A stretch of 36,487 nucleotides of DNA from Ichthyophthirius multifiliis (GCF_000220395.1 NW_004086442.1:1-36487); one strand, 5' to 3'. Shown: positions 1 to 11,546, counted from the stretch's first letter. The notes: generated from the letters alone by a model not told the origin. Numbers and translations: made by a program.

Positions 1-1271
1 TTATAAATATTCAAATTAAAAATTTCAAAATAATTTTTAAAAACACAAATAAACAATAAAAAAATGCATATTGTTCCTCTATTTCTTAATTAATTTTATA
101 AAAAAAATAAAATAACTTAAATCTACAAATTAAGTAATATATAATTTATATATTTAATTTCCTTCTATTATTTATCTTTTACTAACTCATAATTTTCAAA
201 TTGATTTCTCTTTAAAAAATTAAGAATAAAATTTATCATTAGGTTATATAGCAAAAGAAAAAATAAATAATAAAATTAAACATATAAATATTTTCATATT
301 AAATAAAATATGCATAAATATTAAATATTAATTATTACCTAAAATTCAAATTATAGTTATAAGACTTAAAAATAAATAAAAAAAAAAAAAAAAATTATTT
401 ATAATTTTTTTTAATTATGAAAAAAAAATAAGAAATCGAAAAAATTATTGATTTTAGTAATAAAAATTAGAATATATATATTTATAAATTTTTATAATTA
501 TTTTAATAATAAAAAATATTAATATATTATATATTTTTAATTATATATATATTTATATTTTTATTTATTTTTATATTTATATTTATTAAATTTAATATTA
601 ATATTTATCATTTTATTTTTTTATTTACAAATATTTTTATTAATTTTTTTTTATTTTTATTTTTTTTTTAATTATTTTTTATTTTTATTTTTATACATCA
701 TATTTTGTATTTTATCTTATTTTAATATATATTTTATTTTATTAATTTTTTATTTATTTATTCATCATTTATATACATTAATTAAATAACTTTTCTAAAT
801 GTAATTTTTCATTATTTATATTTTTTTTTTAATATAATAATTTTTTTCTATAACTATTTTGCATAATATCTTTATTCAAAGAAGTTATTAGTTTTTTACA
901 TTAATAAAAACTATATTTATAATTATTATAATTTTAAAATATATTTTTCAATTATAAAATTATCTTTATTTAAATTTTTTTTTATATATTACAAAATTAA
1001 GCATTTGTAATAATAAATAACAATAATAAATTTAACATTAATATTTTAAATAATTAATTTTTAGATTATAATAGGTTATTAACTTAAATAATTAAAATTT
1101 ATAATTTAAATAAAAGTGGAAAGATTTTATGAAGTTTTTTTAAAAAAAGATTATTTATAAATAAAGAATTATAAAATTAATAGTTATATTAATTATATAT
1201 ATATAATATTAATATATAAATTCAAAAAAAAAATTGTAATTATTATTTTTTATATATTTTTCTATTTTTAT
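1..1271. other. AT-rich intergenic stretch, possible edge fragment of a gene
   Basis: Almost pure A/T with poly-A, poly-T and TA-rich tracts. On the minus strand a TGA-free reading frame starts with an ATG at 237-239 and runs off the left edge; its first codons read MINFILNFLKRNQFENYELV, which looks slightly more protein-like than background. In such AT-rich DNA with TGA as the only stop, frames of this length arise by chance, so I do not call a gene. From about 240 to 1271 I see nothing except the 3' flank of the minus-strand gene that ends at 1272. Confidence 0.5.
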
Positions 1272-3074
1272 TCATTCTTTAATATGTTATTAGTACCATT
1301 TTTTCGTAAAATCGTCGCATTCTAATATACGAAAAGAGAATCCATTTATAATAATATCTTTTCCTACTATTAAATCTGTTGGTAAGAAGAATTCATTATT
1401 GTTTTAAACGTTTTTATATTTCTTTCTTTCCAAGAATTTTCCAACAGGAATGCCTTAAAAATAAATATTATAATATATAAATAATATAATTTATTAAAAC
1501 CTGAATTTCTTACTGAAGGTTCATAAATTTGTAAAGATTCATCATTAAGATAAAAAGTAATAATAAAGCGTCTTTAAAATAAAATTATATATATATTTTT
1601 ATTTATTTTTTTAAAATACCTATCAATATCTTCTGGTTTTGTAGTATTGAATTTACCAACAAACCTTAAATTAATTTAGTTATCAACCCATTTAAAGAAA
1701 TCTTTTTTAGGAGGCTTAGGTATTAATCTATAAACATATCCTAAAGAGTCTTCTTCATCACCAAATCCATTATAAGGAGGAATTTCTCTCTCTAAAATAG
1801 AAAATTAAAAATAAATAAAAATAAAATAAAAAATACATGGCATATCTTTATAATGTTATTCATAGCCATGACCAAGTGGAAAATCAATATTTAATTTTTC
1901 TTTATAATATAATTAAGTATATGGATCACAGCCATTGATTTAGAATTTTCTTCCGAAAACATCTACAATCTGTCCATATACAATATCAATAGGTTTTGTA
2001 TAATCTTCCGCATATGTTTATCCTGGTTAATTCAAGGCAAACTTTTTCGGTAATTTTTATCTTCTAAGCATTAAAGGGAATGGATCTCTTCCACTATTTT
2101 AATAATTGATTTCTCTAATTTCTATAGTATCATCAGCCAAAAAATAATGCATTATATAAGGAATGTCTGAAAAGACATAATATTTTAACACTTTTCGATC
2201 ATTTTCAAGGAATTATTTTGCCGGAGGTACACGTCCACCACCTTTTTTTTATAATTTTTAAATAAATTTAATTTTTTATTTATTTTTATTTAAAAAAAAA
2301 ACCTAATTTATGTTCCATGAAATCTTTCATCATTTAATCTTTAATAGGTACATATTGTGTAAGGGTTTTTTTTTCCCAATTATCAGATTCGTAATCTTAA
2401 GATGGTCCTTAAGGAATTCCTAGATTTTCATAGAATTCTCTTGTATATTGATCGCAATCGTAAAAATGGAAATTTTTTCCGAAAAATTCAATATCTTATC
2501 CAATTCGTAAATCATATAAATTTAGATGTAAACCACTTCCATCTGATTTTAAAATTTTTTGTCTTTTTAAAAATGCGCCTTAAGGAATTCCTGAATTCAT
2601 TTATTTTGGTTCATTTACTTATATAGAATCATCATCTAAATAATAAAATACAATTACTTTTCGGATTCGATATTATTCTAAATTTGTTTCTACACATATT
2701 TCCTTAAAAAATGCGTTAAATCTTAATGTTTAACGGTCCATCTTTACATATGAAGGTTAATATAAATCCACTATATCTTCTGGAACGTTCTTTGGACGAT
2801 ATACATCATGAGTTGTTGACATATAATCGGGATGAAACATACCTTTTTAATCAGGTACTTGTTAAGGTATATTTCGGGGTAATGGATAGTTTTATGGAGG
2901 AAGATTTTTAGGTAAAATATCACGATTATATTCTTATTTTGCTGCACTTTTTCTTTTGAATGATTTTTCCTTTTTTTTTTTTTTCATGTTTTTTTTTTTA
3001 TTGGGTGTATTGATTCTTACATCTATGGGATATGTGGGTATATATCCTGGTATTTTAGGAAAACTGGAAGCCAT
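1272..3074 (-). CDS. Triple-DM10 ciliary protein, EFHC1/EFHC2/Rib72 family
   Basis: Five exons on the minus strand (3074-2303, 2241-1837, 1791-1620, 1571-1501, 1453-1272) give 533 aa in the ciliate code. Start MASSFPKIPGYIPTYPIDVR resembles the family N-terminus. Three DM10 domains are visible: about residues 115-215 (DRQTLRFNAFFKE, YRIRKVIVFYYLDDDSI, NSGIPQGAFLKRQ), about 265-365 (KVLKYYVFSDIP, HYFLADDTIEIREI, GRDPFPLMLRRQKLPK) and about 415-530 (LRFVGKFNT, FYLNDESLQIYEPSVRNSG, ILECDDFTKKWY). In this family DM10 proteins sit inside the A-tubule lumen of ciliary doublets as microtubule inner proteins. The protein ends right after the third DM10, so the C-terminal EF-hand region of EFHC/Rib72 is absent. 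Four introns of 46-61 nt. It is transcribed divergently from the selenoprotein gene. Confidence 0.9.
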
Positions 3075-3964
3075 ATTTTTTTATTTAATTTTTTTCTTTA
3101 AATTAATATATTGATTTATTAATTTGAAACTGATTATTTATTTTATTTTTAATTTTATTTAATATAAAAATTAATTGTGAATATATATGTTAATTATTTA
3201 TTTGTTTTTTATATTTTCTGTAATTATTTCTTTATAATTCAATTGAAAAAAAAAATAGGGTTTCATATTTTTATTTGTTAATTGAGTTTTTTTTTTTTTA
3301 AAAAAAAAAAATATAAATAACTTAAATATATAATTTTTATATTTTTAAATTAATATTTAAAAATAAGAGGAGATAAAAAAAATTGAATAATAAATATCTA
3401 GAAAAATTAAAATATACTAATAAATAGATTATATATAAAAAAAAATATTAATAATTTCTAAAAATAATTCATTTTAAATAAAAAATGATTTCATAATTGA
3501 GTATTTAAAATATCATAAATGAATATATGTTTAAGTTTTTATAAATATGATTAGTTTATTTTTTATCATTTAAAAATGGTTTGATTTTTTATTTTTTTAA
3601 ATTCAATTATAGATATTTTATTTTATTTTACAATCAAAACTAGAGCAGAATTAATAATAAATTATAAATAATTTAAAAAACTTAATGTCAATATATTAAA
3701 AATACTTATGAGCATTTATAAATTGAATTTAAACTTATAGCTATTTTAATGAATGATGAGAAACTATTTTTATTTAAATATAAATTATTTTTATTAAAAA
3801 ATATGATATAGATTTTGCTGTTTTGATTATTATATAAAAAATATGTTTTTAATTAATATTAAAGATAATATTTTTAGATTTTTTTTTTTTTTTGGATATA
3901 AGATTTTTATTTATTTATTTATAACTTTTTATAAAATATAAATATATTTGTAAAAAAAAAAAAA
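3075..3964. promoter_or_regulatory. 890-bp divergent intergenic region
   Basis: Lies between the start codons of the minus-strand DM10 gene and the plus-strand selenoprotein gene, so it must hold both promoters. It is nearly all A/T with poly-A and poly-T runs. I see no recognisable regulatory motif and no coding frame with protein-like content. Confidence 0.5.
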
Positions 3965-4345
3965 ATGAAATTTATATTTTTCTTAATTTATATTATTTTA
4001 ATACACAAAGTAATTACATTACCTGCTGAAGTTAATTAGTTCTAAACAGATAAAAATCTTACGTTTGATGTTTATGTTCATTATTGCGGTTCATGATCAG
4101 GAAATAGCTAGTTTAGGTATACCTAAGAAATTATCAAGAAGGTTTATCCTAATGCTAATGTGATTGGTGAATCTTCGGATAATTGTGGAGGTTGCCTAGA
4201 TATTTTTGTAAATGGAAAAGGTGGAATTAGTGTTCATAATAAAAAGGGAGGAGATGGTCCTTTAAATGATAAAAATGCATTATAATTTTTAGAAAAACTT
4301 AGAAATGCAGTTGAACAAAAAAGATAAGCTGAATAAGAACTTTGA
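3965..4345 (+). CDS. SelW/Rdx-family selenoprotein with N-terminal hydrophobic leader
   Basis: Intronless, 126 aa if the in-frame TGA at 4094-4096 (residue 44) is read as selenocysteine. Residues 1-20 (MKFIFFLIYIILIHKVITLP) look like a signal peptide or anchor. The Rdx thioredoxin-like fold follows: VHYCGSU at 38-44 is the redox C-x-x-U motif of SelW, and ISVHNKKGGDG further on matches the conserved KKGDG segment. A second NCGGC motif lies near the middle. Family members are small oxidoreductases thought to act in redox regulation; the leader suggests secretory-pathway localisation, which is inference. Homology continues without a break on both sides of the TGA, all other in-frame TAA/TAG codons read Gln, and a SECIS-like hairpin lies 76 nt past the final TGA (4343-4345). 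A premature stop is therefore very unlikely. Confidence 0.9.
4094..4096 (+). other. In-frame TGA, predicted selenocysteine codon
   Basis: Codon 44 of the SelW-like frame, in VHYC-GS-U. It occupies exactly the redox position (C-x-x-U) that is selenocysteine in SelW proteins. Homologous sequence continues downstream in the same frame to the terminal TGA at 4343. Confidence 0.88.
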
Positions 4346-4411
4346 AGAAAATAAAAGACTTTTTTATGTTTTCTTTTTTTTTTTTTTTAATTTTAAATTT
4401 CTATTCATCAC

Positions 4412-4478
4412 TTTATTTTTATGAAGTATTAAAATGTAAATCTACTTTTTGATCATTTTAATTCTGAAAAAAAAATAT
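4412..4478 (+). promoter_or_regulatory. SECIS element in the 3' flank of the selenoprotein gene
   Basis: The sequence shows all parts of a SECIS. There is a 5' ATGA (4421-4424) and a 3' TGA (4465-4467), which can form the G4423-A4467 and A4424-G4466 sheared pairs. A 12-position helix pairs 4425-4436 (AGTATTAAAATG) with 4454-4465 (CATTTTAATTCT), with one T-T mismatch. The 17-nt apical loop at 4437-4453 begins TAAA, giving unpaired adenines at the expected place. Below the core, T-rich 4412-4420 can pair with the A-run from 4468. Role: recruits the Sec insertion machinery so TGA at 4094 is decoded rather than terminating. Confidence 0.85.
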
Positions 4479-4782
4479 AAAAATACATATATAAAGGATG
4501 AATAAATTTAATAAAACAAAGAAAAATGAGAAAATAAAAAAAAATTATATATATATTAATTATTATTTTATTTTTTTAATAATGAATTGATTAAAAAATA
4601 ATTTTTTTAAATAAAAAAAATATCAAGATAAAAATATAAATTTATATTTTTTTAAATCTATAATTTTTAAGGAATATAAAACAATAAAATTTGATTTTAT
4701 TTAATTTTTTTTTTTAAAAAAAAATATAATAATATATATATATATATATTTAAAAAAGAAACAAAAAAAATAATAAAAAATA

Positions 4783-5370
4783 ATGACTGAAATAATAAAT
4801 AATAATATTACCGAAATTCCTATATAATAAAATCTTATAGAATAAGAAAAAGTAATTAAAAAGAGAGGAAGAAAACTTGGTTCAACAAATAAATAAATAA
4901 AGATCTAATAATAGAAATAAAAAATCCATAATTTTGATAATTAAGTTTATTAAGAAAATACAGACGATGATGACGAAGATTATAATATCGAAGAAGAAAA
5001 AAAGCTAGCAGGAAGGAAAAGAGGAAAAAAGCCAAAAGATTAAAAGAATTAAGAAGAAGAAAAATAAAAATAAAAGACGTATAAAAAAAGAGGAAGAAAA
5101 CCTAAAAGTAAAGATTATTTAATACATAATTAATTATCAGCAAATAAAGAATAAAAATCTAATGAAAATATATCTATTTTTAATTAATAAGTAAATAAAA
5201 TTGTGGATTAAGGTAATAATATATAAAAATATTTTTAGAATTAAACTTAAAAATTAATCAATGATTCTTCTAGTATTAAAGTTATGGTAAATCTTGAAAA
5301 AATGTTTATTAAAAAGCAAAATTTTGAAGAACCTGAAATCCAAAAGAAAATTAACATTTAAGTTGATTGA
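4783..5370 (+). CDS. Small protein with three AT-hooks
   Basis: Intronless, 195 aa. Three basic R-G-R/K-K-P type motifs are visible: KKRGRKLGS near residue 26, RKRGKKPKD near 77 and KKRGRKPKSKD near 100. An acidic patch (TDDDDEDYNIEEEKK) lies between the first and second. AT-hooks bind the minor groove of AT-rich DNA, so this is probably a chromatin or DNA-binding protein, which fits such an AT-rich genome. The C-terminal 70 residues (including SIKVMVNLEKMFIKKQNFEE) look like a short helical segment I cannot assign. The SECIS hairpin of the previous gene lies about 300 bp upstream, so the two genes are separate transcripts. Confidence 0.75.
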
Positions 5371-6245
5371 TATTTTTTTTAATATTATAAATTAATTTAT
5401 TTTTATATTATTTTAAATCCATTTTTATTACTTTTACATATGTTTTTATTTTATTTTTATATAATATATATGTATATAAAGACATATTACCTACTTTTTT
5501 TTTGTATTTTTTTAAAAAATAATCTCAATTAATTAATCTAAATAAAAAACAAGAAAAATAATGGAGAAAAACATTTATTGTTTATCGAGGTTTAAAAAAA
5601 TAAATATAAAAACATAAAAACTAGTAGAATATAATTTTTAGTATTTTTATTAATATAAAATTTTAATTCTTTTTGATAAAAAAAATATATAGAGACAGCA
5701 TTATAATATCTAAAAGCTAAAATAAAAATATTATAAATATATAAAATTAACTTAATATAAAAAAATAAAATTATTTGATATAAAAATAATACTATAATAA
5801 TTAATAATATAATACTTTCAAATATTAAAAATATAATTGTATTTTAAAAAATTATATTATTAATGTAAATATTTTGACTTTGATATTTTAAATAATATAA
5901 AAGTTGATAGTTTATATATTATTATTTTAAAATAATATTTATAAAAAAAAAATATTATTATTTATTTTAAGATATGTAACTTTATTTAAAAAAATAAAAA
6001 ATTCAAATAAAATATTATAATCAAAAGATTTGCCTATTTAAATAATAATAAAATAAAAATGTTAATTATTAAAAATAAAAAAAATATATAAAATATATTA
6101 AACAGAAAATATTATTTATATATATATAAATATTTATATATTTATATATTTATATATTTATATATTAATTTATTTTTATTATATATTAAAATTAAAACTA
6201 TAACAAATTTCTATTCATTTTATTAAATTATATCTTAAGCGAAAA
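5371..6245. other. AT-rich intergenic stretch
   Basis: Between the AT-hook gene and the kinase gene. Contains poly-A/T tracts and, at about 6132-6166, four tandem copies of an 8-mer TTTATATA. A TGA-free frame starts at an ATG near 5561, but its composition is that of random A/T (mostly I, K, N, Y, Q), so I do not call it. I recognise no other feature. Confidence 0.55.
6132..6166. repeat. Tandem TTTATATA octamer tract
   Basis: About four copies of an 8-base unit upstream of the kinase start. The same unit recurs near 36415-36445 at the right edge of the window. Confidence 0.75.
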
Positions 6246-7504
6246 ATGAAAAAAATAACCTTAAATTAACATTCTTAATGTTAAAATTATAATAAATCCT
6301 AAAGATCGTAATCTATTCCTTCATTTAAACATTCTGATTAAACCATTCAATAAAATAAGTTATTTTAATTTAACATTGAAAATCATAATTAATTTATTAA
6401 TTACCACTCATTAACTGAAGGAAGTAGAAGTAGCAAATATTCTTTTATGTAAATGAATTAAATATCTCAAAAGGTTAATAAAAACTACTAAAAAAGTATA
6501 GAAAAAATTTTAAGTAATAAGTGTAAAAAACAAAATCTCTTTTCTAAAATTTAATTAGTATAAAATAATATATAATTTTAAAGAAATACATAAGAATAAT
6601 CATAAATGATTAATTTTATTAATAATAATTATATATATGATAAAATTAAAGAAAATTAATTGGAAAATAAATAAAGCTTAGCAAATACATTTCAATTAAA
6701 AAACTTTAAAGAATTAAATGATAAAAAAGAGATTTTGAAAAATTAAATATTTAAAGACTAAAAATAAAAAAAGGCCATTTTCGAATATGTTCAGAATTTT
6801 TAAATAAATAAGCAATAAAATTAAAAAAATTAAAAATTAAATGATTATTAGACTGCATTTTATGAAAAATTAAAATAAAATACTCACGAAAAAATATAGT
6901 AATAGTATAAATAATAATAAATTAATAATAAATAAAATTAATAATAAAATAATTTTATTAATTTAAATTATGAATATTTAGACTAATAATATACACTAAA
7001 ACAAAAATAAAATCATTAAAATTTTAGTATTAGTTAATTAGAATTTATTAAATATATAGGAAAAGGAGTATTTGGAGGTGTTTATATGGTGAGGTAATAT
7101 ATTAAAAATTGAATTTTATAAAAAAAAATATGAATTTTTTAAAATAAATATAAGAAATAAAGTTGATTAAAATATATATGCACTAAAAGTAATAAATAAA
7201 TAAATTATTAAATAGAATGAGATGTAAGATTAGTTTTAAAGAGAAGTTTTAATTAATAAAAATTATTGTAAAAATAAGAATATTATTTAGTTTATTGATT
7301 ATTTCTAAGATGAATAAAATCATTTTATACTTTTAGAATATGCAAATGATGGAAATTTGGCTTATTTTTTGAAAAAAAATTTGAAATTTGATGAAAGAAT
7401 TTCCAAAAAAATGGTTAAATAAATTGCTCTGGCTATATAATTTTTACACAATTAAAATATTTTTCATAGAGATTTAAAATTAGAGAATATATTAATTTAA
7501 AATG

Positions 7505-7538
<34 letters not shown>

Positions 7539-7993
7539 ATAAATAAATAAATAAATAAATAAGGTAAAATAATATATATAAAGGGAGTGATTAAAATTTG
7601 TGATTTTGGTTGTGCTAATTATTCATCAAAAATTTTTAAAAAAAGGTCTTTCTGTGGAACTTTAGAATATTTGGCTCCTGAAATAATTTAGAATCAAATT
7701 TATGACAAAGAAATTGATATTTGGGCTTTAGGAATTATTTGTTTTGAATTAAATGCTGGTTTTACTCCTTTTGCTAGAAATACTGAAAGTAATACTTGTT
7801 AAGCTATTTAGAAGGTAATTTTTTATTGTTTTTTCTTTTACTTTTTTTAAATATTTTTTTTTAGGATATGGTTCTTTACCCAAAACATTTTTCATAAAAT
7901 CTTATAGAGTTTTTAGAATCTATATTAAAAAAAAATTAATATGAAAGAATATGTATAAATTAATTATTAGAAAATAAATGGTTATAATATTGA
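6246..7993 (+). CDS. Ser/Thr protein kinase, Aurora-like
   Basis: Four exons (6246-7093, 7155-7503, 7584-7814, 7865-7993) give 518 aa. About 265 N-terminal residues are Gln/Asn-rich low complexity. The kinase domain follows: glycine loop IGKGVFGGVY, catalytic Lys in YALKVINK, helix-C Glu in FQREVL, HRDLKLEN, DFG in ICDFGCAN, activation segment RSFCGTLEYLAPEI, then DIWALGIICFEL. CGTLEYLAPE and the lobe after it are most like Aurora kinases (CGTLDYLPPE), but a PLK- or AGC-like assignment cannot be excluded. All catalytic residues are present. The C-terminus ends just after ENKWLQY, with no extra regulatory domain. The second intron contains a 27-T run; its 3' splice site could be 7563 or 7583, both in frame, and I prefer 7583 because it gives QNGVIKICDFG. 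Confidence 0.85.
7505..7531 (+). repeat. 27-base T run inside a kinase intron
   Basis: Uninterrupted poly-T just after the 5' splice site of the second kinase intron, followed by an A run and several AAAT repeats. It is the longest T homopolymer in the window and probably length-variable. Confidence 0.9.
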
Positions 7994-8153
7994 AAAATTA
8001 TATATAAATATTTAATATCAACATATTTTCTATTTTTTTATTTTTTTTTTAAATAAATAAAAAATAATTAATATTGATAAAAATATATATTTAAATTAAT
8101 ATTTATTGTATATATTTTATCATTTAGTTAATATATAAATAAAAAAAATACTA

Positions 8154-11100
8154 ATGTGGAATTAAAAAGTTTCTTTTTAACAACCCAACACATAACAATA
8201 AGCTTATAATAAATATAGTCTTGCAAACTAATAAGTATAAGAAATAGATCCGAATGATTTGATATAATTTGAAGAAGAAATGGATGAAAATTATGAACCG
8301 ACAAATTAAGGTTTTTGTTACTTTTAAAAAATGTTAAAAAAATATTATTATTATTTTTTATTTTAAAAAATAAAATAAATAAATAAAAAAATAGAGGTAG
8401 TTGAATATGCCAAATTTCTAGGAATGGATATAATAAATGATAAGAAATACTTTTATATAGCAAAAGAAGGTTTGAAAGCTCCTTTGCCATCATAATGGAA
8501 ACCTTGTAAGAATAAAAGAGATGGAGAAATATATTACTGTAATTTTGAAACTGGAGAAATAACAATAAATCATCCTTGTGATGAATATTATAAATAGAAA
8601 TTTGAAGAAACAAAATATAAAAATTAAGCTAAAGTATAATAAAATTTAATATATATTTAAATAAAATAAAAAAAAGTAAGCTGAATTAGTAATTAAATAA
8701 AAATAATAAATGCAAGACATGGATGAAGGTTTTGTTGGTGATTCGAATGTTTTAGATACTTCTTTAAATTAATCTTATGGTAATGCATTTGTTGGAAATG
8801 ATTTAAATTAAAGTTAAAGTAATTTTTTATTTTGTTTTATTAATATTTTTATAAAATTAAAAGATTAAGAATAAATAAAAGTTGATATGGAAATTCAATA
8901 AGAGTATGAAGATGTTGAACTTAAATATTAAAAAGAATTAAAATAAAAAAATACTGATATTGAAAATCAAATAAAAAAAGAAAAAAATGAACTGTAAAAA
9001 GCTCTTGAAAAAGAATTAAAAGAGTTAAAATAGGAAGTTAAAAAAGCCGAATAAAATTAATAAAAAGAACTCCAAAATTAAAAAAAAGAGAAAAAAAAAG
9101 AACTTGAAAAAGAATTTGAAGATAAACTAAAATAAGAAAAAATGAAAATCGAAGAAAATCATGCCTAAGATAAAAAAAAAGAAGAAAATATTTAAAAAGA
9201 ATAAATAGAAAATATAATGAAATAATTTTAAAAAAGCTATCAGAATTAAATTGATTAAAAGTAGAGAAATATAGATAAAAAAAGGCAATAAAATGAAATT
9301 TAATAAAGAAAAATTAATGAAAAGTTTAAAGAAGCGAAAGATAATGTAGCTTAGAAATTTAATACTTTTAAAAATGAAAAGATAGATTTTTTTTAAAAAA
9401 GTTTGGAAGATATTTATGAAAAGATTAATTAAAAAAAAGAAAAAGAGGATAATTTTTTAAGTGATAAAAATTAAAATGAGTTTTTAAAGAAATAAAGAGA
9501 AATTCAAAATGAAGTTTAAAATATGAAAGAAAAAAATTAATAAAAAAAAGCTATTTTAATTTAAAAAACGGAAGATGAATTTTTTAAAAAAAGATAGAAA
9601 ATTATTAATGAATTTGAGGAAAATAATAAAAAATTCAAAAATGAATATTCTTTAGAATAAGAACATTAAAAAAAAATACAGAATTTTTAAAATAGTTTAA
9701 ATTTTATACTTATTTAGAAAAAAACGGAAATTGAAAATTCAAAAAGAGCCTTTTTAGATTAAAAAAATGTCCTTATTAATGTTTTTAGAGCAGAAATTGA
9801 AACTAAATTTAAAAACGAGAAAAATTCTTTGTCTTAAAAAAGTTAAGAAAAAATTTAAAAACTTAAAGTCGAATTAAAAAGTTAAATCTCATCTAAAGAT
9901 GATATTGATTTTGAGCTTATTTTCCAAAAATAATAACTAGATTCTAAGATTTAAAGTTTAAATGAAGAATTTGGAAAAGAAATGGGACTTCTTTCTTATT
10001 TGAAAAATTAAAGTGAGAAACTTTTATAAGAAAAAAATAGTTTGGATTAAAAATTAAATGCTTATGAAAATTATAAAGTTGGTTCTTGGGTTTCGGGAGA
10101 TAATTTGAAAGAAAAAATATTAGAATTAGAAAATATAAAAAAAGATAAAACTAAAATTGTGGATAAACTTGAGAGATAAAAAGATGAATTAAAAGAAAAA
10201 ATTAAAGAAAAAAAATTAAAAAATATACAATTTTTAAAGGAAAGTATGCTTTTGAAATAAAAAACTAAACTTCAAAAATAAGAAAATAAAGAAAAATATA
10301 TTTTATTAAATATTGAAATAGAAAACTTGAAAAAGAAACTATTAGAAAAAAATGAAAACGAAAAATAAATGATTGAAAGTATAAAAGAAATCAAAGAAAA
10401 GCGAGAAAACACTATAGAAAGTGAAAACGATAGAAAAAAAAACAGAAAAAATAAAGGAATTTAAATAGAATATGATTAATAAGAAGAAGAGAAAAAAATA
10501 AGAAGATTTTGGGAAAATAAACTAATTGAAAAAAGAAATAAAATAAATGAAGAAAAAAATACTATAAAATTTAAAAAAGAAGATATTATTTAACTTTAAA
10601 CTAATTTAGAAAATGATCAAAAAATTTTTATTATTGAAAATAATAGAAGTGATTTAGCTTCTGAAATTAAGTATTTTATTATTTTATTTTATTTTTTGTT
10701 AAAAAAAATAAAAAGAAAAAATACTCTTAAAAATATGTAAAATTCATTAGAATAAACATAAGAAAAAATCAATTAAGAAATTAAGTTTTTTTAGTAATTT
10801 GAAATTTATATATAAATGAAAGATAATTCCTTAAAATAAATGGAACAATTTTACTAATAAACAGATATGAAATTCAATTAAGAAGCTTTTTTATAATTAG
10901 AAAAAATGTATGAATCAATCTAAATTTCCGGAATAAATAATTATTATAATAATAATAATACAGAATGTTCAAATTTAAACATTTCAAATTCATTTAATAA
11001 ACATATAGATTATTAAGAAAAATTAGATGAGAAAAGCATAAATACATTTTATACGGCTTAAAGTTTTTTTAAAAATAATAATAAAAATTTAACTTTATAA

Positions 11101-11283
11101 AAGCTAAAGTAAAAATATACTTTACCATCATTTAACTAAAATAAATTATTTGAAATTGAACAGAAATTTATTTAAGAAAGCTTATTGTTAAATAAAATAA
11201 ATATTACTTAATAGTCATATAGAGATGATAATTCTAGCAATATTTATTAAATTTAAAGGATGAGTTATTTGGCTAATAATTGA
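8154..11283 (+). CDS. CEP164-like distal appendage protein (WW domain plus long coiled coil)
   Basis: Five exons (8154-8310, 8395-8633, 8677-8818, 8864-10670, 10716-11283) give 970 aa. Residues 53-120 carry the CEP164 N-terminal signature: VVEYAKFLGMD, then IAKEGLKAPLPSQWKPC, IYYCNFETGEI and NHPCDEYY. CEP164 sits on distal appendages of basal bodies and recruits TTBK2 during ciliogenesis; that role is inferred from homology. The second WW tryptophan (SMWDHPCDEHY in animal CEP164) is replaced (ITINHPCDEYY). From about residue 185 to 860 the protein is almost continuous charged coiled coil rich in K, E and Q, followed by an Asn/Gln/Ser-rich tail. Introns are 84, 43, 45 and 45 nt, and every junction keeps frame. 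Start ATG 8154 opens the frame used by the WW exon. Confidence 0.8.
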
Positions 11284-11546
11284 TTCCTTTTTTTTTTTTT
11301 CTTATAAAAAAATAAATATATAATAGGTTTATTTATTTATTATAATTTTTGTTTTTTATACTCTTTCTTTTTATTTAACTATATTTTTATAATACTATTT
11401 TTATTATATATTATTATAAAAAAAATATTCATATTTTTATTTATATATTAATAAAAATAAACTAAGTCTTTTTATTATTCTAAAAGAATAAATAATTAGT
11501 TTTTATTCAAATAAAATTTAAAATTGATAACGTAAAAAAAATAAAA

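Noticed and set aside
5561-6300. TGA-free plus-strand frame opening with MEKNIYCLSRFKK
   Set aside because: With TGA the only stop, frames this long occur by chance in 90% A/T DNA. The peptide is almost only I, K, N, Y and Q, shows no domain, and includes simple repeats.
8128-8613. 161-aa minus-strand frame
   Set aside because: It is antisense to the CEP164-like WW-domain exons, whose homology is clear on the plus strand; the minus translation is low-complexity Leu/Phe/Ile.
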